From positions 100,637 to 164,636 of the forward strand of contig NZ_WQPK01000008.1 in assembly GCF_018785265.1 (NCBI RefSeq): a DNA stretch of 64,000 nucleotides. Reading direction: 5' to 3'. Positions 8,888 through 20,562 of the stretch are shown here, piece by piece. This stretch comes from Collinsella aerofaciens. GTDB lineage: Bacteria > Actinomycetota > Coriobacteriia > Coriobacteriales > Coriobacteriaceae. Made by a program: the position numbers and the translations under genes. A model generated the notes under the pieces. It saw nothing but the letters and a program-made list of their open reading frames with translations. It made no database searches and was not told where the DNA came from. Position 1 is the stretch's first letter, and every line of letters begins with the position of its first letter.

Positions 8888-9943
8888 TCATCCTCCGATT
8901 TGGGACATAAATCGTTGCGTGCCCTCAATTATCGCGTGTTCCTGCGGTTTGTGGGCCACGGCATCGCGCCAAATCGAAAGTACCTGTATATCATCACCAC
9001 GGCGCAGGGCGTCGCGCACCGAATACTCAGCATCGCTAAACAGGCACGGACGCACGTTGCCATCGGCCGTCAGGCGCAGACGGTTGCAATTCGCACAAAA
9101 ATGGTTGGACATGGCGCTAATAAAGCCAACCGTTCCCGCCGCGCCCGGAAAGCGCCAATAGCGCGCAGGGCCCGCGCCGGCAGGAGCGTCGTTGATGTCG
9201 AGCGGCTCGAGCTCGCCCAGTCCCGTCGCGGTGGCCCCGGCATTGATGCGCGCCCGCAGCTCGTCACTCGGCACGGTATCGCTCGCGTCCCACAGCTCGG
9301 GATTGAGCGCGGGCGCATGCGGGTCCACAGCGCAATGCGAGCTCGTGCGCTCGTCGCCGATGGGCATATATTCGATAAAGCGCAGGTGGATGGGACGGTC
9401 GAGCGTGAGCCGCGCGAGGGCCGCCACATCCTGGTTGAACCGGCGCACCACAACGCAGTTGACCTTAACGGGCTCAAAGCCCCAAGCCAGCGCCGCGTCG
9501 ATGCCGGCCATGGTCTGCTCGAGCCGACCCAGGCGCGTGATCTTTCCAAAGAGCGTAGGGTCGAGCGTGTCGAGCGAGATGTTGACGCGGTTAAGCCCGG
9601 CATCTTTGAGCTGCGGCGCCAGCTTGGGCAGCAGGGCGCCGTTGGTGGTGAGCGAGATGTCCTCGATCTGAGGGATCGCGCGGATGTCGCGAATAAGCGG
9701 AATAATACGGCGGCTGACCAGCGGCTCGCCGCCCGTCAGGCGCACGCGGCGAATGCCCTCCCCCGCCATCAAGCGCACAAAGCGGGCGATTTCCTCGGCG
9801 CTGAGTAACTCGTCGTGTGCACGGGGCGCCACGCCATCGGCCGGCATGCAGTAAATGCAGCGGAAATTGCACTTGTCGGTAACGGCAATGCGCAGGTAGT
9901 TGATATCGCGGCCAAAACCGTCATGCTGCACGTGCCCGTCCAC
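8888..9943 (-). CDS. moaA: GTP 3',8-cyclase MoaA (radical SAM)
   Basis: This 351-residue enzyme performs the first step of molybdenum cofactor synthesis, rearranging GTP to 3',8-cyclo-GTP. The radical-SAM cluster motif is CNFRCIYC at residues 27-34. The second cluster lies in CANCNRLRLTADGNVRPC near residue 300, and the chain ends in the Gly-Gly tail needed for activity (QIGG). TGGEP binds S-adenosylmethionine. It is the first gene of a two-gene unit with moaC-mobB. No other moa/moe gene is in the window, so the rest of the pathway must be elsewhere. Confidence 0.95.
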   Translation of the reverse strand: MDGHVQHDGFGRDINYLRIAVTDKCNFRCIYCMPADGVAPRAHDELLSAEEIARFVRLMAGEGIRRVRLTGGEPLVSRRIIPLIRDIRAIPQIEDISLTTNGALLPKLAPQLKDAGLNRVNISLDTLDPTLFGKITRLGRLEQTMAGIDAALAWGFEPVKVNCVVVRRFNQDVAALARLTLDRPIHLRFIEYMPIGDERTSSHCAVDPHAPALNPELWDASDTVPSDELRARINAGATATGLGELEPLDINDAPAGAGPARYWRFPGAAGTVGFISAMSNHFCANCNRLRLTADGNVRPCLFSDAEYSVRDALRRGDDIQVLSIWRDAVAHKPQEHAIIEGTQRFMSQIGG

Positions 9944-10080
9944 GCTGCCCTCCCCTCACGCGGCGTTTTATTCTTCGAAAAACATAATACCCCACGAGAG
10001 AATCATGCCGACACCCGTACGACAGGACAGGTCGCTTCGAACAAGACCGGCTTTCCAAGCCCATCCTCAACACACAAACC

Positions 10081-10111
10081 TTGACTCTACAATCGTTGTA
10101 GGGTTTTCACT
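10081..10111 (+). promoter_or_regulatory. MerR-type promoter/operator for the MATE exporter gene
   Basis: TTGACT (10081-10086) is followed at once by the perfect dyad CTACAA-TCG-TTGTAG (10087-10101) and GGGTTT. A long -35/-10 gap of about 19 bp with a dyad inside it is the layout of promoters controlled by MerR-family activators. The -10 is weak (TTCACT, 10106-10111). The adjacent MerR gene at 11552 is the obvious candidate regulator. Confidence 0.7.
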
Positions 10112-10151
10112 ACACTGGTACGGAAACAGACCCAGCCAGAAAGCCCCACCT

Positions 10152-11498
10152 ATGGAACACGACCTCACACGCGGCAATGTCCTTAAGACCATCGCGGTCT
10201 TTGCCCTGCCCTATATGCTCTCGTACTTTTTGCAGATGCTCTACGGCATGGCCGACCTGTACATGATGGGGCAGTTTAGCGGTGCCGCCGGCATCACCGC
10301 CGTGGGCAATGGCGCGCAGACGCTCTATATCATTACCGTGACGCTCGTGGGTCTGGCCATGGGAACGACGGTTATCGTCGGCCACGCCGTGGGCTCGCGC
10401 CGCTTCGATCGCGCCGAGACCGTCATCGGCAACACTATCACGCTGTTTATGGGTGTCTCGGTAGTGCTGGCAGCCATCCTGCTCGCACTGTGCCCACAGA
10501 TCGTGGCACTTATTGGGACGCCAGCCGAGGCAGTCGAAGGAACCGCCGCCTACCTGCGCATCTGCTTTGTCGGCATTCCGTTTATCGCCGCATACAACAT
10601 CCTCTCGGCCATCTTTCGCGGGCTGGGCGATTCGCGCTCGCCCATGTACGTGATCGGCGTGGCGTGCATCATCAACATCGCGCTCGATTTTCTGTTTATC
10701 GGCCACATGGGGCTCGGCCCCGTGGGTGCGGCACTCGGCACGGTAACCGCCCAGACGGCAAGCGTTGCCCTCGCGCTCGTGTGGCTTAAGAGCCGCCGTA
10801 CGAACATCCACGTTAAGCGTAGCGACCTGCGTCCCCAGCCCGAGGTGCTCGGCGGCATCCTTAAGATCGGCGTGCCCGTGGCCGTGCAGGACGGCTGCAT
10901 CCAGGTGGCGTTTATGTTTATCACCGTCATCGCCAACCACCGAGGGCTCGTCGACGCCGCCGCCGTGGGCCTGGTCGAAAAGATGATCAGCTTTTTGTTC
11001 ATTGTTCCGAGCTCCATGGGTGCCACCGTCAGTGCACTCACGGCGCAAAACGCCGGCGCGGGCAAGGGCGACCGCGCGCGTCAGGTGCTCGAAGACGCCA
11101 TGACCATCTCGGTGGTGTACGGCTGCCTGATCACGGTGCTGATGTGGCTGGTGGCACCGGCGTTTATTGGCTTTTTTGCCAAGGACGCTGCAGTAGTCGC
11201 TGCCGGCACCGGCTATATGCGCAGCTATATTTTCGACGCGATTTTTGCCGGCATCCACATTTGCTTTAGCGGCTTTTTCGCTGCATACGGCAAGAGCTAC
11301 ATCGGCTTTGCGCACAACGTGCTGGCCGTGGCACTCATTCGCGTGCCGGGCGCGTGGCTGCTGTCGAACGCCTATTCCGACACGCTGTTTCCCATGGGCA
11401 TCGCCTCGCCGTGCGGGTCGATTTTGTCGGCAGTCATCTGTGTTGTCGCGTTTACCGTGCTCAACCGGCGCGGGGCTTTTGACAAGTTAGCAGCGTAG
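10152..11498 (+). CDS. MATE family efflux transporter
   Basis: The protein has 448 residues and twelve predicted hydrophobic helices in two homologous halves. The N-terminal pattern (PYMLSYFLQMLYGMADLYMMGQF) and AVGNGAQTLYIITVTLVGLAMGTTVIVGHAVG match the NorM/DinF-like MATE fold, which exports cationic drugs in exchange for Na+ or H+. I used the ATG at 10152, which begins the conserved domain; the longer upstream frame runs through the promoter and is rejected. The gene follows a MerR-type promoter and is followed 53 bp later by a merR-family gene, so this is probably a drug-induced exporter with its sensor. The sensor is frameshifted in this sequence. Confidence 0.88.
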   Translation: MEHDLTRGNVLKTIAVFALPYMLSYFLQMLYGMADLYMMGQFSGAAGITAVGNGAQTLYIITVTLVGLAMGTTVIVGHAVGSRRFDRAETVIGNTITLFMGVSVVLAAILLALCPQIVALIGTPAEAVEGTAAYLRICFVGIPFIAAYNILSAIFRGLGDSRSPMYVIGVACIINIALDFLFIGHMGLGPVGAALGTVTAQTASVALALVWLKSRRTNIHVKRSDLRPQPEVLGGILKIGVPVAVQDGCIQVAFMFITVIANHRGLVDAAAVGLVEKMISFLFIVPSSMGATVSALTAQNAGAGKGDRARQVLEDAMTISVVYGCLITVLMWLVAPAFIGFFAKDAAVVAAGTGYMRSYIFDAIFAGIHICFSGFFAAYGKSYIGFAHNVLAVALIRVPGAWLLSNAYSDTLFPMGIASPCGSILSAVICVVAFTVLNRRGAFDKLAA

Positions 11499-11551
11499 CG
11501 GGGCAACGCGAGCCTGGCGCCCTCCCCGACCCTATTGAAAGGAGCTGTCCT

Positions 11552-12395
11552 GTGACCGACTCGCCAACTGAACATACCGAGGGCCTGCTCCGAATTGGCG
11601 AGGTGGCGCGTCTGTTTAACCTGAGTGTGGGCACGCTGCGCCATTACGAGCAGATGGGCTTGCTGGACCCGGCGCACATCGATCCGACGAGTGGGTACCG
11701 CTACTACGGATCGCGGCAGCTCTCCACCCTCAACACCATCAGCCACCTGCGTGTTCTCGACTTGCCGTTGGCGCAAATCCGCGAGTTTGTGACCACGCGC
11801 GATGTGGACCTCATGCAGCGGCAGCTAGCTCAGCAGCAGGAGCTCATCGAGCGCAAGCGCCGTGAACTTGAACGCGTGTCGCGCAAGATCGATAACCGGC
11901 TTGCGCTGCTGCATGATGCCCTGAACACCGAGCTCGATACCATCTGCACAATCGATGCGCCCGAGCTCCGCTGCGCTGTGCTGCGTGAACGCGTCAACCC
12001 TACCGACGCCTATGCGCTGGAGTGGCAGATTCGTCAGCTGCAGAAGGGCCAGCACGAGACCTTTGTTTTTCTGGGCAACTTAGGCGTCGGGATTAGCGCC
12101 GAGCGCCTGGCCGGCGGCGACTTTGACGGCTACGACGAAGTCTTTCTGCTGCTGGATGACACGGACGATTACCTACCTGGGCGATGTCGAAGTACGTCCC
12201 GCCGCGCGGTGTCTGACGGTCAGCTTCCGCGGCACGCACGGTCAGGCGGCCCCGCGCTATGAGCGCTTACTCGATTACATGCACGAGCGCGACCTGTCCC
12301 CCGCCGGTCCCCCGCGCGAAATCGCCCTCATCGACGACATCATCAGCGACGACCCGGGAGCGTATGTGACGAGGATCGCGATACCGGTCCGCTAA
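11552..12395 (+). pseudogene. MerR-family transcriptional regulator, frameshifted in the effector domain
   Basis: GTG at 11552 follows AAGGAG. Residues 10-80 are a MerR winged helix (LRIGEVARLFNLSVGTLRHYEQMGLL), then a coiled coil to about 130, then a GyrI-like effector-binding domain. At 12171-12178 the bases ACCT occur twice in tandem; the extra four bases send the frame into an unrelated 28-residue tail ending at 12262. Dropping one copy restores YLGDVEVRPAARCLTVSFRG and runs to the stop at 12395, giving a normal 279-residue protein. The DNA-binding and dimerisation parts are intact, so the truncated form may still bind its promoter but has lost about 70 residues of the ligand domain. Error in the assembly is an alternative. 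Confidence 0.8.
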
Positions 12396-12504
12396 TCACT
12401 ACCATTTATCGAGCAATTCCATCCATTTACCTTAATCCGAATTAGATTGTATTTTGTAGCAAATAAAATGACAGCATATTGCCCCCCCATAGGCAGGAGA
12501 CATT

Positions 12505-13677
12505 ATGCCCAGAGTTCAATCACGTCGCTCGTTTCTTCTCGGCCTAGCCTCGATCATCGGCTTATCCGCGTCACGCCCAACAAGAGTATTCGCTGCCGAC
12601 TCAAACTCATCCGTCGCTTTTACATCAGACCTAGCACAAGACTACGCGCTTTCCCTGTTGCCCATCGTCGACGGATCCGCGAACTTAGAGATCGAGCAAA
12701 TCGTTCCCGTATGCCAACAAATCGGCCTTATCTGTGGCTATGAAATCAGTGTCACAAGGGAAGGAAGCCCTTACGGTTATTTAATACTTGACGCATCATA
12801 TCCTGGGCTTCTGAAGGAGATAACCCTCGGCGATACCATTCTTCCGATTTCAGCTTCTCTATCAAACGCCATTTCAACTTATTCCGGCCAACAGGCCACA
12901 AACCCAACCGTACTAATTTCGTACAACGATATTGAATATGGAACTTTGGTGCCAGGAACTAGAGACCGTGTAACCAACTATAACAATATACGGTCTGTCC
13001 CGATTGTCACCGAAAAGGGTATAGCACCTCAAAGCAATAACCCAACTTCATGGGATGCTGTCATTATCAATGAAGATGACTTGATGTTGCATTTCCAAAT
13101 AGACGATTTAAACGGAATACCGTTCCGAGGAGTCTCGGAATCATTAGTTGAAGCCCGCACTAATAAGTATGCATGCGTCGTTTCTGCCTTGTACGCTGTA
13201 TCAATGCATTACGGTCTCACCAGTTCAAACGCTAATCAATTTAATCCCGATTATTATAAAGAAATATGGAACGTCACTGGCACAACAACGTATAAGACCA
13301 ATGATCAGGGCGTCGAGTACGGAAGCACGATCATCCCAGATGGAATTGTTCCGTTTAAAAGTCTTGCCGCTCAAAAGGGTAGAGCACTTAATACTCAATT
13401 TTTCGGTTATCAGCCTCAATTCGCTCAGTACAGAGCAACTATCGATCAAGGGAATATCGGCTTGTATCATATGTGGATCAACAGCCGAAACAGTGAAGGA
13501 TCCGTCGAGCTATCAGGTCATACGGTCACGGTAACTGGCTATTTTACTGGGCATAATGGAAGCTCTGGCATCGAACTGCAGTGGCTCGAAGTATTCGACG
13601 GATGGAACACTTATCCCCGAGCGATTAACTATGCAACGCCCAATATGGTCAAATTGAACGGAACAGTCTTTTGGTAG
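12505..13677 (+). CDS. Exported papain-like (C39-type) protein of unknown role
   Basis: This 390-residue protein starts with SRRSFLLGLAS, a twin-arginine-like export signal, cut near VFAAD. The first 200 residues match no family I can name. Residues 220-390 resemble bacterial papain-like C39 domains: TNKYACVVSALYAVSMHYG carries a candidate nucleophile Cys, GHTVTVTGYF the candidate His, and VFDGW may hold the third residue. The ATG has GGCAGGAGA just upstream. Base composition is visibly more AT-rich than the flanks and codon choice differs, which suggests recent acquisition. The next gene begins 5 bp beyond the stop. Activity is an inference from motif order only. Confidence 0.6.
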   Translation: MPRVQSRRSFLLGLASIIGLSASRPTRVFAADSNSSVAFTSDLAQDYALSLLPIVDGSANLEIEQIVPVCQQIGLICGYEISVTREGSPYGYLILDASYPGLLKEITLGDTILPISASLSNAISTYSGQQATNPTVLISYNDIEYGTLVPGTRDRVTNYNNIRSVPIVTEKGIAPQSNNPTSWDAVIINEDDLMLHFQIDDLNGIPFRGVSESLVEARTNKYACVVSALYAVSMHYGLTSSNANQFNPDYYKEIWNVTGTTTYKTNDQGVEYGSTIIPDGIVPFKSLAAQKGRALNTQFFGYQPQFAQYRATIDQGNIGLYHMWINSRNSEGSVELSGHTVTVTGYFTGHNGSSGIELQWLEVFDGWNTYPRAINYATPNMVKLNGTVFW

Positions 13678-13682
13678 ACCGG

Positions 13683-14069
13683 ATGGCACCATCAAAATGC
13701 TATGGCACCACGGCCTTTGCCCTGGTTACGATATTGGTGATTTTCGCTATGTTTGCATCCGTTTCTTCATGCACAGATAGAGCCCGCTATAGCGGAGGAG
13801 ATGATTACCTTGTCTTTGGAGCCGGCAGCGTTCATTCTATTGAGGGAACGGAACTCGTAATCCAAACAGACAACAGTCCCCGCTACACCGACGCTGGAAA
13901 GCAAACCCGGATTACATTCCCCTCATCTGGCCGAATCAAAGACAAGCTTTCCCAAATCAAAGTTGGGACAAGAGTTTCCTACTCACGCTTTGAGTCGGTA
14001 GACGCATCTGGATCATACGAGGGAAACGATATCGAAATTGAACAGGCAAACACTATAAGGAGATGTTGA
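13683..14069 (+). CDS. Small secreted protein, probable lipoprotein
   Basis: The 128-residue product has a hydrophobic N-terminal helix (TTAFALVTILVIFAMFA) followed by SVSSC, a loose lipobox, so it is probably lipid-anchored outside the cell. The remainder (about 95 residues) is polar; I do not recognise it, though a small beta-barrel is plausible from alternating hydrophobics. ATG at 13683 is preferred over an upstream TTG at 13671 because it puts the signal helix in the usual place. It starts 5 bp after the papain-like gene and shares its AT-rich composition, so the two likely act together. A shared hairpin terminator follows. Confidence 0.6.
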   Translation: MAPSKCYGTTAFALVTILVIFAMFASVSSCTDRARYSGGDDYLVFGAGSVHSIEGTELVIQTDNSPRYTDAGKQTRITFPSSGRIKDKLSQIKVGTRVSYSRFESVDASGSYEGNDIEIEQANTIRRC

Positions 14070-14098
14070 GGAACTGAGCCTCTGCGCAGTTCCTCAAC
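14065..14098. terminator. Hairpin between convergent genes
   Basis: GTTGAGGAACTG and CAGTTCCTCAAC are perfect inverted arms with a 10-base loop. The left arm overlaps the lipoprotein stop codon, and the ligA stop is 7 bp to the right, so it probably ends transcription in both directions. Confidence 0.7.
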
Positions 14099-14104
14099 AA
14101 ATCA

Positions 14105-16643
<2,539 letters not shown>

Positions 16644-16714
16644 AGACCATTACGAACCAGCCCCTTGCCAGCCACAAGTGATCCGTTTTCCTCCGCCCCC
16701 AACGGATCAATAAG

Positions 16715-16753
16715 AAAAGGGGGGCTGTCCCGCGTTGGTGGGACAGCCCCTCT
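16715..16753 (-). terminator. Intrinsic terminator of htrA
   Basis: GGGGCTGTCCC (16721-16731) pairs with GGGACAGCCCC (16740-16750), followed on the minus strand by TTTTCTTATT. It is 27 bp beyond the htrA stop. Confidence 0.85.
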
Positions 16754-16779
16754 GGCATCGGTATGAGCGAAACGGCTCG

Positions 16780-18240
16780 CTAGTAGCCCTGGCCGTAGCC
16801 CTGACCCTGGCCCTGCTGGCCTAACAGCTCCTCCAGGTACTGGCGCAGCTGCTCGTCGGTAATACCGCCATTGCCGGTGTCGGTCGAACTGTCGTCCTGC
16901 TGCTGGTTCTGCAGCTCTTCATCGGAGCCCAGCTCGACGGTGACCTTTTTCTCTTCCTTGCCGCGCATGAGTGTGATCTCGACCTTCTCGCCCACCTCGT
17001 GGCTGCGCAGAGCAATGATCAGGCCATCGGCGCTCGTGATCTCGTCGTCGCCCAGCTTGGTGATGACATCGCCCTCCTGAATGCCGGCCTTGGCAGCAGG
17101 ACCATCCTCAACGACGCTCGCCACATACGCGCCGCTATCGGTGCTCAGCTTGTTGGTGCGGGCGTTGAGCGCATTGACGCTCGAAAGCGTAGCGCCCATG
17201 TACGGATGCACCGGCGTCTTGCCGTCGATAATCTGGTCGGCAATGTTCTTGGCATAGTTGACCGGAATGGCAAAGCCCACGCCCGAGCTGGAGCCCGAAT
17301 AACTCTCGATGAGCGAATTAATGCCCACAAGCTCGCCATTGTCGTTAACGAGCGCGCCGCCGGAGTTGCCCGGGTTGATGGCGGCATCGGTCTGGATCAT
17401 GTTGGCATAGATAGTGTTGCCGCTGGTAGAGCTCATAGCCGTGGAGCGATACAGCGCCGACACAATACCCGTGGAGACGGACTGCTCGTTGCCGAACGGC
17501 GAGCCGATCGCCATGACCCACTCGCCCACGTTGAGCTTGGAGGAATCACCGATCTCAATCGGCGTGAGCTTGGAGGCGTCGGCGTCCTTGAGCTTGATGA
17601 CGGCCAGGTCGCTCGAAGCATCGTTGCCCACGAACTCGGCCTCATAGGTGGTGCCGTCGTCCATGGTCACCACGTACTGGTCGTAACCATCGACCACGTG
17701 GTTGTTGGTGAGGATGTGGCCCTCGGTATCGAGCACCACGCCCGAACCGACACTGCCCGAGTTATCCGACCCGTCAGCAGACTGCGAAAGCGAGCCATTC
17801 TGGCTGCCGCTCGAAGTGGCGGTAATGGAAACGACGGAGGGCAATGCCTTGGCAGATACGGCCTCGGCCAGCGTGGTGTCCTCGGAGTCGATCGTGATCT
17901 TTTGCGTCGATGAACCCGAAGCGCCCGCCGTCACGGCATTCTTGCCGCCACCGATATCGAGCGTGCCGCTCATAATGAGCGCGATGACCAACAGGGCGCC
18001 GCATGCGCAGCCGGCGAGCGCTGTAATGAAAATCGGCAGCTTTTTGGTCTTGGTCTTGACCACCGTGTGCTTGTTTACGACCTGTTGGCCGCCCAGCGGC
18101 TTGCCGGTCTGCGTGTCGTAGGCCTGCACGTAGGGAATGTTGCCGTCGGCAGGCGTCGACTCAACCTGTACGCGCGGCTGCTGCTGGGTCTCGCCGGCGT
18201 TGCCCGCATCCTGGGGACGCTGGGAATCGTACTCGCTCAT
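16780..18240 (-). CDS. HtrA-like serine protease with PDZ domain, membrane-anchored
   Basis: This 486-residue protein has a polar cytoplasmic N-terminus, one transmembrane helix (residues about 78-100, LPIFITALAGCACGALLVIALIM), a trypsin-like domain and one PDZ domain, with a Gln/Gly-rich tail (GQQGQGQGYGQGY). The triad is visible: His in TNNHVVDGYD, Asp in DASSDLAVIKL and Ser in GNSGGALV. Such proteases degrade misfolded proteins at the outer face of the membrane under stress. ATG at 18240 follows AAAGGATCG; an upstream in-frame ATG at 18279 is rejected for lack of a ribosome site. The gene stands alone with its own terminator. Confidence 0.92.
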   Translation of the reverse strand: MSEYDSQRPQDAGNAGETQQQPRVQVESTPADGNIPYVQAYDTQTGKPLGGQQVVNKHTVVKTKTKKLPIFITALAGCACGALLVIALIMSGTLDIGGGKNAVTAGASGSSTQKITIDSEDTTLAEAVSAKALPSVVSITATSSGSQNGSLSQSADGSDNSGSVGSGVVLDTEGHILTNNHVVDGYDQYVVTMDDGTTYEAEFVGNDASSDLAVIKLKDADASKLTPIEIGDSSKLNVGEWVMAIGSPFGNEQSVSTGIVSALYRSTAMSSTSGNTIYANMIQTDAAINPGNSGGALVNDNGELVGINSLIESYSGSSSGVGFAIPVNYAKNIADQIIDGKTPVHPYMGATLSSVNALNARTNKLSTDSGAYVASVVEDGPAAKAGIQEGDVITKLGDDEITSADGLIIALRSHEVGEKVEITLMRGKEEKKVTVELGSDEELQNQQQDDSSTDTGNGGITDEQLRQYLEELLGQQGQGQGYGQGY

Positions 18241-18409
18241 AGCTGCGATCCTTTCGTCAAATAACCAAAGGCCCGCCAAACATGTGGCGGGCCATCATTG
18301 TTCACGTTGAGTTGTACCCCAATATGCGGGCGAACGTGTATGAGAACGCAATCTTTTAGGAAGGCTTAAGTTCTGTTGCAGGCCCAAAAGGACCCGGTCT
18401 ACGTCAAAA

Positions 18410-18442
18410 CCACCACAAAGGTGCCTGTCCCCTTTGTGGTGG
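18410..18442. repeat. 33-bp hairpin repeat, copy 4 (CCACCACAAAGG family)
   Basis: Perfect arms CCACCACAAAGG and CCTTTGTGGTGG enclose GTGCCTGTCC. On the minus strand the hairpin is followed by TTTTGACG and lies 5 bp beyond the stop of the GlnR-like gene, so it could serve as its terminator. Confidence 0.85.
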
Positions 18443-18446
18443 AAAT

Positions 18447-19109
18447 CTAGTCCTTAAACAGATAGCCCACGCCGCGGACGGTGGTGATGTGCGCCGCGAT
18501 CTGCGGGCCCACCTTGGAGCGGATGCGTCGGATGTGCACGTCAACGGTACGCGTGCCGCCGCAGTACTCAAAGCCCCATACGCGGTGCAGCAGCACCTCG
18601 CGGCTGTAGGCGCGGTTGGGGTGCGTTGCCAAAAAGCTCAGCAGCGAGTACTCCATCAGCGTCAGGTCGATAGGCTCGTTATCGAGTGTCACCTGGTAGG
18701 TTGCCAGGTTAATCTCGAGGTTATCGATATTGAGCACATCGTCGGCGGCGACGGTCTCCTCCTCGCCCATCAGACGCTGCGCTCGAGCCTTAAGCTCGTT
18801 GGGCGTCGCCGTGGGGCATACAAAGTCGGCATGCGCGTGATTAGGCAGGCGCAAGGTACCGAGCGCCTCGTCGTCGACGATCACCAGCATGGGAACGCCG
18901 CCGCGATCGTCGAGCCATTTGGCAATCTGATCGATGCGGTCGCTGCGGATACCATCGGAATCGAGAATCAGCAGGTCAAAGTCGTGCGCCGCAGTCGGCG
19001 AATCGGGAGTTGCCAGGCTCACCTCGACACCCAGGGTGGTCGTCAAGCTGCGGGCAAACTCGTGGAAGCGCGTCGTGCGCGCCATGAACAGGGCACTCTT
19101 TTCGGACAT
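18447..19109 (-). CDS. Atypical OmpR/PhoB-type regulator, GlnR-like
   Basis: The 220-residue protein has a receiver-like N-terminal half and a winged helix at about 125-220 (LTLMEYSLLSFLATHPNRAYSREVLLHRVWG, then RTVDVHIRRIRSKV and VRGVGYLF). In the receiver, one Asp (LLILDSDG) is kept, but the acidic pair at the N-terminus and the conserved Lys near the end are missing, so phosphorylation-dependent control is doubtful. This pattern and the gene's place directly after glnA fit the actinobacterial nitrogen regulator GlnR. ATG at 19109 follows GGAGG by five bases; it begins 51 bp after the glnA stop, so both are probably co-transcribed. GlnR is an inference. Confidence 0.75.
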   Translation of the reverse strand: MSEKSALFMARTTRFHEFARSLTTTLGVEVSLATPDSPTAAHDFDLLILDSDGIRSDRIDQIAKWLDDRGGVPMLVIVDDEALGTLRLPNHAHADFVCPTATPNELKARAQRLMGEEETVAADDVLNIDNLEINLATYQVTLDNEPIDLTLMEYSLLSFLATHPNRAYSREVLLHRVWGFEYCGGTRTVDVHIRRIRSKVGPQIAAHITTVRGVGYLFKD

Positions 19110-19159
19110 ATCGGCCTCCAAAGAAATGAGCTCAATCGTACTGGAACAAGCCAGCGCGA

Positions 19160-20497
19160 TTAGGAGTTCGCCAGGTAGTGCTTGATCTCCCACTCGGTGA
19201 TCGTAGACTCAAATTTATGCCACTCGTCGCGCTTCTTTTTAAGGAAGAAGCTGTGGATGTGCTCGCCGAGGGCATCCTTCATAAACTGCGAGTCCTCAAA
19301 CACGTCGAGTGCCTCTTTGAGCGAGCGCGGCAGCGGCGTGTAGCCGGCCTCGACCATCTGACGGTCGGTAAGCTTGAGCGTCTCGGCCGTGGCCTCGGGC
19401 GGGAGCTCCAGCTTGCGCTCGATGCCGTCGAGACCAGCCGCCAGCGTGACGGCGTTGACCAGATACGGGTTGGCCATGGGGTCGGGGCTGCGAAGCTCGA
19501 TGCGCGTGGACAGCTGCTTGCCGGGCTTGTAGACCGGGATGCGGACCATACTCGCGCGGTTGCGCAGGCCCCACGTGGCGTACTGCGGCACGGAGTCGCC
19601 ACCCGTGGTGATGCGCTTGTACGAGTTGACCGTGGGGTTGGTGATGGCGCTAATCTCGCGCGCGTGCGCCAGGATGCCGGCCATGTAGTGCTTGGCGATA
19701 TCGGAGAGGTGGTACTTCTCGTCGTCTTCGCCCCAAAAGACGTTGTTGCCGTCGTGGTCGAATAGCGACTGGCACAGGAACATAGCGCTGCCGTCCTCGC
19801 CCGCCAACGGCTTGGGCATAAAGGAGGCGTGGCACCCGCTCTCGTAAGCCTGCTGCTTAATGATGAGCTTTGCCGTGGTGATGGCGTCGGACATGCTCAG
19901 GGCCTCGGCGTGGCGCAGGCTCATGCCGTGCTGCGAGCGGCCGGCGGCGTGGAAGGTGTACTCCACGGGCACGGACATCTTCTCGAGCGTGAGGACCGTG
20001 TTGCGGCGCAGGTCGCGAGCGGCATCGCTCACCGAAAGATCGAAGTAGCCCACGTTGTCGAGCGGCTCGGGGGTGTGTTCGTCGGGGAAGTAGTAATACT
20101 CCAGCTCAGCGCCCACGTTGAGCAGATAGCCGGCCTTCTCGGCCCTGTAGAACATGCGGCGCAGGGCATCGCGCGGGTCGCCGGCAAACGGCTTGCGATC
20201 GGGAGTGCACACGTCGCAGAACACGCGGGCGACGCCGTTATGGCTCGGGCGCCACGGCAGAATCTGGAAGGTCGAAGCATCGGGAAACGCCAGCATGTCG
20301 GCTTCCTCGGGCGTGGCAAAGCCCTCGATGGCGGAGCCGTCAAAGCCAATACCCTCCTCAAAAGCGACCTCGAGGTCCTCGGGGCTAATGGCAAAGTTCT
20401 TGAGGCGGCCGAGAATATCGACAAACCACAGACGCACAAAGCGGATGTCACGCTGTTCTACGGAGCGGAGTACGTAATCGATGTTCTGCTGGTTCAT
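19160..20497 (-). CDS. glnA: Glutamine synthetase, type I
   Basis: This 445-residue enzyme makes glutamine from glutamate, ammonium and ATP. The signatures are present: FDGSAIEGF near residue 50, the ELEYYYF metal site, the AGRSQHGMSLRH active-site loop, KPLAGEDGSAMF, the NPTVNSYKR segment and RIELRSPDPMANPYL. The length is that of the short GSI-alpha type, and I see no Tyr adenylylation loop of the GSI-beta type. The serine commonly found in FDGSSIEGF is Ala here. It starts at ATG 20497 after GGGGAG and probably forms a unit with the GlnR-like gene downstream. Confidence 0.95.
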   Translation of the reverse strand: MNQQNIDYVLRSVEQRDIRFVRLWFVDILGRLKNFAISPEDLEVAFEEGIGFDGSAIEGFATPEEADMLAFPDASTFQILPWRPSHNGVARVFCDVCTPDRKPFAGDPRDALRRMFYRAEKAGYLLNVGAELEYYYFPDEHTPEPLDNVGYFDLSVSDAARDLRRNTVLTLEKMSVPVEYTFHAAGRSQHGMSLRHAEALSMSDAITTAKLIIKQQAYESGCHASFMPKPLAGEDGSAMFLCQSLFDHDGNNVFWGEDDEKYHLSDIAKHYMAGILAHAREISAITNPTVNSYKRITTGGDSVPQYATWGLRNRASMVRIPVYKPGKQLSTRIELRSPDPMANPYLVNAVTLAAGLDGIERKLELPPEATAETLKLTDRQMVEAGYTPLPRSLKEALDVFEDSQFMKDALGEHIHSFFLKKKRDEWHKFESTITEWEIKHYLANS

Positions 20498-20562
20498 GTC
20501 GCTCCCCTTTCTTTCGGGCGGGTTTCGACTGATCTATATCGCAGATACTATCGCAGAAAAAT

